From Desulfatibacillum sp. (lineage in GTDB: Bacteria > Desulfobacterota > Desulfobacteria > Desulfobacterales > Desulfatibacillaceae), in NCBI GenBank assembly GCA_016342355.1, contig JAEINP010000049.1, positions 1-35,370 of the forward strand: 35,370 nucleotides of DNA, written 5' to 3'. The translations under genes were made by a program, and so were the position numbers. The notes below the pieces were generated by a model. It was not told the DNA's origin and made no database searches. It worked only from the letters and a program-made list of their open reading frames with translations. Positions 25,386-33,111 of the stretch are shown in pieces; within the stretch, counting starts at the first letter, position 1; every line of letters starts with the position of its first letter.

Positions 25386-25404
25386 GGCCTTTTTCCTTCC
25401 GGTG

Positions 25405-27135
25405 TCAATATTCCTCTCCCTGACCCATTATACGGTATAGGACCCGTTTTTCAAGGCCATGAATCGTATCAGCCCCTTTTGGCTTGGGAATGATCCCTGC
25501 CAGGGATTCCCATCCCGGACGATCCAGGGAATTCAAACGGGTTATCCCGGTTGCATTCAATTCCAGGGCAATGACCTTGTCAGGATCAATAGGACGGATT
25601 TCCCGGCTCTCTCCCGGGATGATCAGATGCCAAGTGTTCCGGATTTTATCATGCCGAATACTGGAGGCAATCTCCCCGGTCAGGGCAAACAGGGCTGGCG
25701 GATTGTCCCAGTCCTTGGGAAAGGAAAAAAGCTGCCCCAGGACCAGACGCACAGACCATGCGTTGGAGACAACAAAGTCCGTTCTTGTTTTGATGTTTTC
25801 TTTGACAAACAGGGTTGTTCCGTCTTCCAGGTCCGGGCTCTGGGTGAGTACGTTTTGCCAGAATTGGCGCTGGAAGCAGGCGCTATTTACAAAGTCTTTT
25901 TGCACGGCCATGGAAAACCCCAGGAGAAGGGCCAGGTACATGGCCAAAATTCCTGTGGTCAGCCTTTTAAGGGAAACTATTTGTCCCATTTCCAAAAAGA
26001 TCCAGGCAAGTCCGGTCATTATTATAGATGCCCCGAAAGTGGCTGCCAGATGCACACAGGTATCCCGACCGCCCAGGCTGACCGGTGGCCAGCGCGTGAA
26101 GGTGAGGGCATAGCCTATTGTCAGGGCGACTGCACCGGCAAGAACAAGTCGGAGTCCTTCCATCACTCCTTGAGGCAGGGTAAGCCTGCAATCCATTTTC
26201 AGAAAATACTTCCTGGAAACTGTTGAAAAGGTAATATGCTGTAATGGTATATCATTGGATATTTTCAGGATTCCCCACCAAACCGCTGCGGCAAAAATCG
26301 GCATGGCAGCGAGGGAGGCAGCGTCGGCGTGCGCCAGGGCGAACCAAGGCCTGATGAAAAAAGCCTTTGCCACGGTCAATGGCCCCAAAATCATGCCCGA
26401 AAAAATGTGGTGCAGGGTCAGCCAGGGGTTTTGGGTCAGGAGTTCGCCCATGCGGGTTTCGTGCATGGCGGTTCTAAGTAAGGCATGGGCCAGGATGGCC
26501 AGAATCACCATGGAAAACACGGCAAACAGGTTTTTGAGGGTTTGGCGGTTCCAGGGGGCCTTTAACAAAGGCACGGCCAGGAATGGAATGATTGATGTTT
26601 CGTAGGTGATCAGGGTTCCGGTGATGAGGGCGAAGGACAAAATTTTGCGGCCATCCAGATATGCAAGGGACGCGCCCAGCAAAAAGGAAAGGGAAGCCTG
26701 AAGGGCCATGTTGTGAGTCAGCATGACATGGGTGGTGTCGGCGGGAAACAGACAAAAGGCGCAGGCGCCCGCAAAGGCCGGGCCTGCTGGAGCTGCTTTT
26801 TTTGCCGCAAAATAGAAAAGAATCGCATTGGCGGCCACAATCAGGTATCCAAACAGATACACCCAGGCCAGTCCGCCCAGGGCCATGCCCAGGAATGTGA
26901 AAACCGGCATGAGTGAAAAATGAAGGGGACGGCCCTGGGGCCACGCTTTCCAGGCCCAACGGAGGAGATGCCAAATCTGCACCCACCCGGACTCCAGGTG
27001 TTTGCCGACATGGTTATAATCGTCCTCATAAAGGAGAAAATCCCGAACCCACAAAAAATGGGCGGTCCATGCAACAGCCGCCAGGGCCAGAATAATCAGG
27101 ATGTTTTGCTTGCTTGAGGCGGAAAGGTTCATCAT
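25405..27135 (-). CDS. Multispanning membrane protein, GT-C-like
   Basis: A 576-residue protein with about ten hydrophobic helices in the first 410 residues and a soluble C-terminal domain of about 160. The first loop after helix 1 carries FLLYEDDYNHVGKH (34-45). An acidic pair in that position is the hallmark of GT-C glycosyltransferases (PMT/ArnT/GtrII-like), which use polyprenyl-phosphate sugars on the periplasmic side. I cannot assign a named family, so a polymerase-like or flippase-like role is possible. It starts at ATG 27135, or at the adjacent in-frame ATG 27132. An 88-base gap with a hairpin separates it from the preceding GT4. Confidence 0.75.
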   Translation of the reverse strand: MMNLSASSKQNILIILALAAVAWTAHFLWVRDFLLYEDDYNHVGKHLESGWVQIWHLLRWAWKAWPQGRPLHFSLMPVFTFLGMALGGLAWVYLFGYLIVAANAILFYFAAKKAAPAGPAFAGACAFCLFPADTTHVMLTHNMALQASLSFLLGASLAYLDGRKILSFALITGTLITYETSIIPFLAVPLLKAPWNRQTLKNLFAVFSMVILAILAHALLRTAMHETRMGELLTQNPWLTLHHIFSGMILGPLTVAKAFFIRPWFALAHADAASLAAMPIFAAAVWWGILKISNDIPLQHITFSTVSRKYFLKMDCRLTLPQGVMEGLRLVLAGAVALTIGYALTFTRWPPVSLGGRDTCVHLAATFGASIIMTGLAWIFLEMGQIVSLKRLTTGILAMYLALLLGFSMAVQKDFVNSACFQRQFWQNVLTQSPDLEDGTTLFVKENIKTRTDFVVSNAWSVRLVLGQLFSFPKDWDNPPALFALTGEIASSIRHDKIRNTWHLIIPGESREIRPIDPDKVIALELNATGITRLNSLDRPGWESLAGIIPKPKGADTIHGLEKRVLYRIMGQGEEY

Positions 27136-27184
27136 GCCTTGGCTAACGGCGCGTTGAGGTCAGTGTTTGTAAAGTGTCATGAAA

Positions 27185-27213
27185 AGCAGGATGATCGGCC
27201 CGGCAATCCTGCT
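27185..27213 (-). terminator. Intercistronic hairpin within the glycan operon
   Basis: An 8-bp perfect inverted repeat AGCAGGAT (27185-27192) / ATCCTGCT (27206-27213) with a 13-base loop. On the minus strand it is followed by TTTTC. It may partly terminate transcription or stabilise the upstream mRNA; it sits in the largest gap of the operon. Confidence 0.4.
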
Positions 27214-27223
27214 ATGGCAAGGC

Positions 27224-28426
27224 TTATCTGTTGGACAAAAGATCCTGGAGGACTGTCTCCACCTTTTTACTCAATATTTTCCAGTCAAATTTTTCTGCAA
27301 CATAAGCATATCCGGTTTTACGCATTTGCACCCGCAGGTCAGGATTGCTTAGGGTATCCCAGACAGCTGTTGCGAAACCGTCCAGATCGGAAATGACCAC
27401 ATGCGTCTTGTTTTTCAGGTCCAGGCCCCTGCATCCAAAGGGGGTTGAGACCGTGGGAATGCCCGCGGCCATATAGTCCAGCATTTTAATATTCACGCCC
27501 GAGCCCTTGGACATGGGGTTCAAGGCCAGGTCAGCGGCGCGCAAGTAATGGGCCAGGTAGTCGTCGGTCAGGATTCCGACAAAATTTACATTATCCGGGG
27601 CCTGGCTGTCTGAAAAGGCATTGGTGACGGTACCCACAATGGCAAACTGGCAGGTGGGCAGTTCCTTGGCCAGATGGTTGACAATAAAATCCACCGCCTG
27701 GATGTTGGGCTTATAATAAGCCCCCACAAAAAGCAGAAGCGGTTGCCTGGCAAAACCCAGCTCCTCCCTGGACTCAAGCCTTTCTTTCAGCGCGGGCAGG
27801 GGCGGGATATCCGTGCCGTTTTCCACAATGTGGATTTTTGCCGGGTCCAGTTTGTACACGTCCAGAAAATTTTGCTTGTCCTCTTCGGAGCAGACAAGGA
27901 TAGCCTTACTGCGCCTGCAAAGATCGCCTTCCAGCTTTTTGGTCCAACGGGTCAGAAGGGGGCGGAATAAATTCCCTTCGGCCAGGGAGCACATAAGACT
28001 GTATTCGCAGTTGTGGGCGTCGTAAATGACGGGGGCATCCATGCGGAATTTCAGGGTGTTCCAGGCCCAAGGATGGCTACACACAATCACGTCGGCGTGT
28101 TGGCTTTCCAATGCGTCCACATAATGTTTGGCCCTATCAATAAAAAAATAGGTATACAGGTCAAAGCTCAGGTCTTTGAACAAACGCTCATGAATGGGGA
28201 GCCAGTACTTATAATAGGATTCCGGCATGGAGAACCGTTTTTCCAGGAAGTTTTCCCCAGCCTCAATGCCTTTGACCAGCTCATACTGCCCCGTATCCAC
28301 ACCCACATACATGAGGTCGTACTTGTGGGTCAGGTTGGAAAACAACCCCCAGATCCTTTTGGGGCCGCCCCAAAGAGGGGGGTAAAGCGGCGCCGTATCG
28401 CTTATGAGTATTTTTTTTCGGATCAT
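27224..28426 (-). CDS. Glycosyltransferase family 4 (second)
   Basis: A 400-residue GT-B enzyme. The N-terminus ILISDTAPLYPPLWGGPKRI contains the Gly-rich acceptor loop. The middle has VIYDAHNCEYSLM and AILVCSEEDKQNFL. The C-terminal Rossmann domain has HIVENGTDIPPLP, LLLFVGAYYKPNIQAVDFI, and SGVNIKMLDYMAAGIPTVSTPFGCRGL in the donor-sugar region. This is standard for GT4 enzymes of capsule and O-antigen loci; specificity is unknown. It starts 12 bases after the second radical SAM gene, so they are co-transcribed. Confidence 0.9.
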   Translation of the reverse strand: MIRKKILISDTAPLYPPLWGGPKRIWGLFSNLTHKYDLMYVGVDTGQYELVKGIEAGENFLEKRFSMPESYYKYWLPIHERLFKDLSFDLYTYFFIDRAKHYVDALESQHADVIVCSHPWAWNTLKFRMDAPVIYDAHNCEYSLMCSLAEGNLFRPLLTRWTKKLEGDLCRRSKAILVCSEEDKQNFLDVYKLDPAKIHIVENGTDIPPLPALKERLESREELGFARQPLLLFVGAYYKPNIQAVDFIVNHLAKELPTCQFAIVGTVTNAFSDSQAPDNVNFVGILTDDYLAHYLRAADLALNPMSKGSGVNIKMLDYMAAGIPTVSTPFGCRGLDLKNKTHVVISDLDGFATAVWDTLSNPDLRVQMRKTGYAYVAEKFDWKILSKKVETVLQDLLSNR

Positions 28427-28438
28427 GGTGTTTGCTTG

Positions 28439-29545
28439 TTACAGGTTCCCAAAAACCACCGTGGTGCTGGAACCTGATTCCTTTCGCGCCTCTGGCTTGA
28501 GTTTTTCCAATCGTTTCAAGAGGGTCTCGTCCCTGTCCGGGCCGTCGAAAAAGTTTTCCCTGTTCCAGATAATCCCACGGATTTTTTGAAAATAGATTGA
28601 ATCCACACCAAGGTGTTTGCCCAGGCGGACAAAATCAACCATTTCTTCCAGGTTGCTGCGCATGACGGTGAAATTTATAAAAAACAGGGGGATCACCCCT
28701 TGCTTGCGAAGATCAGACAAAAACTCCAGGTTGGCCGTCAGGGTATCCCATTTGCCCGGCCTTCTCAGATTTTCGTAGGTATCCCTGGTGGCAGCATCTA
28801 CAGATACATTAACATAATGGAAGGCATTATGCTTGATTTTTTTCCATATTTTCGGTTCAAACAAGAGGCCGTTGGTAAAAAGGGCGATTTTCGGATTGGA
28901 GTTTTTGCGTTTAGAAAACAGAATGTTGCGTGTGTCCTTGCGGAATAGGGGGTCCCCGGCCCCGGTCAGACCCAACACCTTAAGGTCTGGAAGGCCGGTA
29001 TGAACCTCCCGGGCGACCCGCTCCAGTGCGCCCATATCCTCCCCTTCCACTATTTCCCGTTGTTTATCCACTGCACAGGAAAAGGGGGCGCCTAACCTGT
29101 TTTCTGCATAAATTTCCCGAAAAGGGCCGCACATGGGGCATTTTAAGTTGCAGGTCTCCAGGTTGGACATGAGTACATAGGTCGGCGAGGCCTGCATGAA
29201 AGTTTTTGCCGACCCGATGTCCTCAATGTGCCGTTCAGTCAGGGTGAAAAGCCTTGTCTCGTTGCCCTCCAGGGTGAGGTCTTTCCACCCTTCGCTGATG
29301 AGTACAGGACATACTTCGGGCCTGCACACGTCGGTCCATTCCCCGGCATACATTTTTCTGCGGATATACCGGGCTGTATCACTGTTCCAGATTTCCGCCA
29401 GGCTTTGGTACTGCACATTGCCGATATACGGAACCTTGCTCCACTCCACGCAGCAAAAACTCACCTCGCCTCCTGGCTGAAGCTCCAGGGAAGTAAAGGG
29501 CCGAATGCATCGGACCTGCTTATGCCTGATCCCTTGGGAGGTCAT
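28439..29545 (-). CDS. Radical SAM protein with N-terminal SPASM-like segment
   Basis: A 368-residue protein. The radical SAM cluster motif is C132-x3-C136-x2-C139 (ETCNLKCPMCG). The usual core elements follow: LKVLGLTGAGDPLF for the SAM-binding GGE-type strand, and ALFTNGLLF and VNVSVDAA further on. Before the core, residues 13-80 hold five more cysteines (C13, C31, C32, C74, C79) around IGNVQYQSLAEIWNS, a motif normally found in C-terminal SPASM domains that bind auxiliary iron-sulfur clusters. The start is set by an ATGA overlap: ATG 29545 and the upstream TGA share bases, so translation is coupled to the fusion gene; a longer frame to 29704 lies wholly inside that gene. The substrate is unknown, probably a glycan-linked or nucleotide-linked sugar (inference). 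Confidence 0.88.
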   Translation of the reverse strand: MTSQGIRHKQVRCIRPFTSLELQPGGEVSFCCVEWSKVPYIGNVQYQSLAEIWNSDTARYIRRKMYAGEWTDVCRPEVCPVLISEGWKDLTLEGNETRLFTLTERHIEDIGSAKTFMQASPTYVLMSNLETCNLKCPMCGPFREIYAENRLGAPFSCAVDKQREIVEGEDMGALERVAREVHTGLPDLKVLGLTGAGDPLFRKDTRNILFSKRKNSNPKIALFTNGLLFEPKIWKKIKHNAFHYVNVSVDAATRDTYENLRRPGKWDTLTANLEFLSDLRKQGVIPLFFINFTVMRSNLEEMVDFVRLGKHLGVDSIYFQKIRGIIWNRENFFDGPDRDETLLKRLEKLKPEARKESGSSTTVVFGNL

Positions 29546-31674
29546 CGGTTCTGTAAAGCCTCCTCTATAAAATGGCAGCTTAGAATCCGGCAGGTCCGGG
29601 GGCAACGGGCGATTTGCTCCCGCCGTTTTGCCGCTTCCGGGGAGTTCCAGATTTTTGCCGGGGCCTCGTGGAGAATATTGCCAACAGGAGGCAGGTTCCA
29701 GCAAAGGAGCACATCCCCGTTATTCCTGATAATAAAATTTTTATCCCCGGAAAGGCATTGGGTATTGCGGCAGAAATCCTCGGGATCGGCGAAATAGCGC
29801 TGCATGGCCTGCAATTGTGCCGGGCTGTTGTCTATGGGGCAGCCCCTGAGCTTCATGGCCCGCAATTGCCCAGTGGCATGGCTCAGGGCATTCAGATCTT
29901 TTATCCAGAACGGACTGGAAGCAAACCACTTGGGATCGTATGCATGGTGAAAGTTCTGGTCCAGAGGCTGAAAGCAAATGAAATCCGCGCCGCCTTTGTA
30001 CACAAACTCTGCAAGAGCCGGCAGTTCCTCCACGTTGGGCGCCATGACAATGGATGCAACACCTATGGAAAATTCCTTTTGCCGGTAACGCCGGAGTTCC
30101 TGCAAATGTCTGATGGCCCGTGTGGCCCTGGCAAAGGTCCCGGGGACTCCCCGCATGCGGTCGTGCAGGGCGGGTTGCAGGCTGTCCAGGGAGATGTGAA
30201 TGGAATCCAGGCCCGAATCCAGCATTTTCCGCGCCCGGGACTTGGTGATGAGCCCCCCGTTGGAAAGCATGACCGTCTCTATGCCCATATTGCTTGCATG
30301 AGCCACCAACTCATCGTTGTCCTGCCGCAGCAGAGGCTCGCCCCCGGCAATGTCAACCCGATACGGCCCCAGCCAGTCGAATACCTTGTCCATGGAGTCC
30401 ATCCATTGGCGGGTGGTAAGCTCCTCTTCCCGGGCCTGGGACCAGATTCCGCACATGCGGCATTTCAGCTGGCAATTGTTGGTGAACTTCATGCTGATGA
30501 TTTGGGGCAGGGGAGGGTAGGGTAGGGGGGGCGTTTTCAGGACAGCCGGAACAGCAGCCCTCACTCTGTCTGCCGCCTTTTGTACAGGACGCAGGACATA
30601 CCGGTACGAAAGGGATTCCCGTATAAGCCGGAGTTCCTCCTCCCTCTGCAGCACAAGGTCGCGGAGACGGTCGATTTCGCGGTACAGGCGGGTTTCCACA
30701 TCCTTTTGGGCGAGAGCCATTTCCATGGCCTGCCTGACCAGGGCGGCTTTCAATGGGTCCTGGATCTTCTCCAGCTTGGCAAAGACCTCTTTCAGGGCTC
30801 TGCGGGCCTTGCTTTTGGCATGGGCGGCTAAAAGTTTATCACAGGCCTTGGAGACCGCCGGGATAAACGCCTCTCTGGTCTCTTTGCCGGGTTCAAGGAA
30901 AAAGCCTCGGCCCATGAGATTTTCCGCCAGTTTTTCCGGCCAGTGCTTGGCGATCAGGAGTAATCGGTTGGATTCGGCCAGGACCCTGGCTTTTCCTTCT
31001 GCGCCCACCGACCCATGGCCATGGTGGTACACGATACTTTGGGGCTGGCAGGCCAGTTTCCATCCCATGGCCCGGGACCGTAGGGCCAAGTCCACGTCTT
31101 CCAGGAACATGACAAAATCCTCGTCCAGCAGCCCCGCCTGCTCCAAACACTCCCTGCGAAACATGGCGCAGGCGCCGCACAGGCTGTCCGCATCCAGGAT
31201 ATCTTCGCCGTACTGGCCCAGGTCGGGCTCGCCCATGCCCCGGTCCATCCAGTAGTGGTCCGGATGCCGCACATGCCCCAGGCTTTGGAGGACGCCGTCA
31301 AAAAAAAGCAGCTTGGGTTGAACGCCTCCCAGAACCGGGTTTTGCTCCATGGCCCGGACCAGGGGCCAGAGCCAGCCTGGTTCCACCTTGGTGTCGTTGT
31401 TCAACAGGACAATGTAATCGCCCGAGGCGTTTTGTATTCCCTTGTTGTTGGCGGCGGAGTAGTTGTTGGGATGGTTTTTTAACAGTCTGACCCGGGGGAA
31501 TTCCTCCCGGACAAGGTCCTGAGATCCGTCCGTGGAGCCGTTGTCCACACACAGGATTTCCAGCATGTCCTTGGGATAATCGGTTTGAAGCAGGGATGAA
31601 AAACAATCCCGGAGAAACCTCCGGCCATTAAAATTGACCACAACAACGCTGATTTTAGGTGCGGCTTGTTCCAT
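29542..31674 (-). CDS. Glycosyltransferase 2 / radical SAM-SPASM fusion
   Basis: A 710-residue cytoplasmic protein with three parts. Residues 1-245 are a GT2 (GT-A) domain: SVVVVNFNG, VDNGSTDGS (43-51), LLNNDT (90-95, DXD-like) and LEDVDLALR (191-199), close to rhamnosyltransferase-type GT2s. Residues 270-375 are helical and charged, with a likely coiled coil at 325-355. Residues about 392-710 are a radical SAM enzyme: C401-x3-C405-x2-C408 (CQLKCRMC), GGEP at 444-447 and SIHISLDSL. A C-terminal SPASM domain carries C635, C640, C658, C691, C695, C700 with GNILHEAPAKIWNS. A single uninterrupted frame supports a true fusion. It is the first gene of the operon, with no clear Shine-Dalgarno before the ATG at 31674. 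It may add a sugar and then modify it by radical chemistry (inference). Confidence 0.9.
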   Translation of the reverse strand: MEQAAPKISVVVVNFNGRRFLRDCFSSLLQTDYPKDMLEILCVDNGSTDGSQDLVREEFPRVRLLKNHPNNYSAANNKGIQNASGDYIVLLNNDTKVEPGWLWPLVRAMEQNPVLGGVQPKLLFFDGVLQSLGHVRHPDHYWMDRGMGEPDLGQYGEDILDADSLCGACAMFRRECLEQAGLLDEDFVMFLEDVDLALRSRAMGWKLACQPQSIVYHHGHGSVGAEGKARVLAESNRLLLIAKHWPEKLAENLMGRGFFLEPGKETREAFIPAVSKACDKLLAAHAKSKARRALKEVFAKLEKIQDPLKAALVRQAMEMALAQKDVETRLYREIDRLRDLVLQREEELRLIRESLSYRYVLRPVQKAADRVRAAVPAVLKTPPLPYPPLPQIISMKFTNNCQLKCRMCGIWSQAREEELTTRQWMDSMDKVFDWLGPYRVDIAGGEPLLRQDNDELVAHASNMGIETVMLSNGGLITKSRARKMLDSGLDSIHISLDSLQPALHDRMRGVPGTFARATRAIRHLQELRRYRQKEFSIGVASIVMAPNVEELPALAEFVYKGGADFICFQPLDQNFHHAYDPKWFASSPFWIKDLNALSHATGQLRAMKLRGCPIDNSPAQLQAMQRYFADPEDFCRNTQCLSGDKNFIIRNNGDVLLCWNLPPVGNILHEAPAKIWNSPEAAKRREQIARCPRTCRILSCHFIEEALQNR

Positions 31675-31877
31675 AGTTATTTTGGGAGATCGTTAAAATT
31701 GTGGAGTATGGGTATCCGAGGGGGGAATCGTTTGAAATTCCAAACACGGCATGGGATACGGGCGATGGTTTTCCGGGAGCAACTTCCTTAAAAAATTGCG
31801 GCCTTCCCCCGCCCATTGCTTCCCCCCCGGGAGAACACCAAAAAAAACGGTCCCACACTGTTGCACATAATATTTTC

Positions 31878-31906
31878 GTTATATTTGTTAAGCCGGGCCA
31901 TGTCAA
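31878..31906 (-). promoter_or_regulatory. Sigma-70 promoter of the glycan operon
   Basis: On the minus strand a perfect TTGACA (31901-31906) is separated by exactly 17 bases from TATAAC (31878-31883, five of six consensus positions). Transcription would begin near 31871, giving a leader of about 195 bases before the GT2-radical SAM start codon. Confidence 0.65.
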
Positions 31907-32311
31907 GCTGACGCCCGGTGGAATCGCATAAAGGATCAAATGCGACGGAAGAGTTCTCCATATCTGCAAAAGGTACGAAACCGAGAAATACTGGCATTGA
32001 CTGTTCAATTACTATGTCAATTCTATCATTGTTTTTTGGTGTTTTTGCGTTTGATAATTGCATATCCGGCGTCAAAGCGATATGGTGTGCAGGTTGCCAT
32101 ACTAAGAGGGGCAAGCGCAAATTCAACGAATTCAACATTTTGACTGTTTAAATCGTTAACTCATTCCCGCCTTTCAGGAGCGGCGAAAGATGGACTTGAT
32201 TTTCCGGGAATTACGGTTCCGTAGAGCCCGGATTTCTCCGTTTGACACAGGGGCAAGCCTGTGTCTGCACGGAAGTTTCATTCTCAGAGGAATGTGGAAA
32301 CAATCAGGATA

Positions 32312-32342
32312 TTTACTTTTCAGCAAATTTTGCCTATATAAT
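32312..32342 (+). promoter_or_regulatory. Candidate promoter of the four-helix membrane protein gene
   Basis: A consensus -10 TATAAT lies at 32337-32342. The best -35-like hexamer is TTTACT (32312-32317) with a long 19-base spacer. The start codon is about 120 bases downstream. Confidence 0.35.
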
Positions 32343-32469
32343 TGGAGCTATGGGGTGGAACGGGCGGAAACCTGCCGGGGAAGAGAACCTGCCTTTATTC
32401 CCGGAATACCTTGGCATTCCATTTATAAAAACCGGCCATCTGACTTTCGGGCCGAATTCGGGGCAGAAT

Positions 32470-33033
32470 ATGACATCCGTGAAAAAAATGACATTGGGCG
32501 ATAAAGTGTTCGACACCCTGGCATCGGGCAGGCTGTGTTTTATTTTGGGCGGGCTGTATCTGGTCAACCAGATTCTTATTGGGTGGATCGTCCATCCTCT
32601 GGGGGCGGACATGCTCAACCTCCAGCTTACCCTGAACGAAGCCGTGTTTTCAAAAATCGTCCAGGGCTGGAGCCAGGACCAGCTTGCAATCTATTACCGG
32701 CATTTTTACCTGGATTTCCTGCACCCCTTTATTTACGCTGGGTTTTTGGCTTCGGCCATAGCCACGTTGTCCAAACAGGAGGGAACCTCCACAGTTTCCA
32801 TGCACCGTTTTTTGTTTTACCTGCCCTTTGTGGCCGGAACCTGCGACCTGCTGGAAAACTGCCTGCACCTCTTCCTCATTCCCAGGGTCCCGGACATTCC
32901 CGAGGCTTTGGTGGCCCTTAGCGGCGGCGCAACCAATATCAAATGGTTTTTGGCCTGCATGTGCCTGGGCGGCATGGGGTACCTGGGTTTCCGACGGCTT
33001 TTGTACCGGATCGCCATGGGCAGGCAATCCTGA
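32470..33033 (+). CDS. Hypothetical four-helix integral membrane protein
   Basis: I do not recognise this 187-residue protein. It has four predicted membrane segments at about 22-43, 82-101, 114-137 and 157-175. Notable polar residues near the helices are YYRHFYLDFLHPFIYAG (76-91) and GTCDLLENCLHLF (123-135); such buried His/Asp/Glu could bind a ligand or metal. The frame stays open to 32242, but I chose the ATG at 32470 because the protein-like composition starts there, GGGGC precedes it, and a TATAAT lies upstream of it. The longer N-terminus is Cys- and Asn-rich and unlike a membrane protein. It converges on lpxC with a shared hairpin. Confidence 0.65.
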   Translation: MTSVKKMTLGDKVFDTLASGRLCFILGGLYLVNQILIGWIVHPLGADMLNLQLTLNEAVFSKIVQGWSQDQLAIYYRHFYLDFLHPFIYAGFLASAIATLSKQEGTSTVSMHRFLFYLPFVAGTCDLLENCLHLFLIPRVPDIPEALVALSGGATNIKWFLACMCLGGMGYLGFRRLLYRIAMGRQS

Positions 33034-33075
33034 AAATCAAAAGGGCCGCATCACAAATAGTTTGCGATGCGACCC
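33033..33075 (-). terminator. Terminator of lpxC, overlapping the stop codon of the convergent gene
   Basis: A 33-base hairpin (33043-33075) has 13 of 15 positions paired and loop TAG. On the minus strand it is followed by TTTTGATTTT (33042-33033). It lies 36 bases beyond the lpxC stop; its T-tract abuts the plus-strand TGA at 33031-33033. Confidence 0.65.
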
Positions 33076-33111
33076 CATAGTTCCCAATGGTATTTCTTTG
33101 CTTGATATAAA

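Larger units (their letters stand above)
31675..32469. other. 795-base region without a confident gene: operon leader and two promoters
   Basis: The left part (31675-31870) is the untranslated leader of the minus-strand glycan operon. On that strand it holds a run of eight T (31839-31846) and, further on, a short GCGG/CCGC stem followed by AATTTTTT (31790-31812), either of which could act as an attenuator. 31930-32150 is AT-richer, with only short open frames that I do not accept. The right part leads to the membrane-protein gene. No tRNA or repeat was recognised. Confidence 0.4.

Noticed and set aside
29546-29704. N-terminal extension of the second radical SAM protein
   Set aside because: The extra 53 residues lie inside the fusion gene in another frame. 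The ATGA overlap at 29545 is the normal coupled start.
29614-30525. Plus-strand open frame of 303 codons
   Set aside because: Antisense to the radical SAM half of the fusion protein; no recognisable motif.
31940-32143. 68-codon open frame in the AT-rich spacer
   Set aside because: No ribosome binding site, no recognisable domain, and competing frames overlap it. It probably reflects local AT-rich composition.
32242-32469. N-terminal 76 codons of the four-helix membrane protein frame
   Set aside because: Unusual Cys/Asn-rich composition, no ribosome binding site, and a TATAAT box inside the segment argue that it is untranslated leader.
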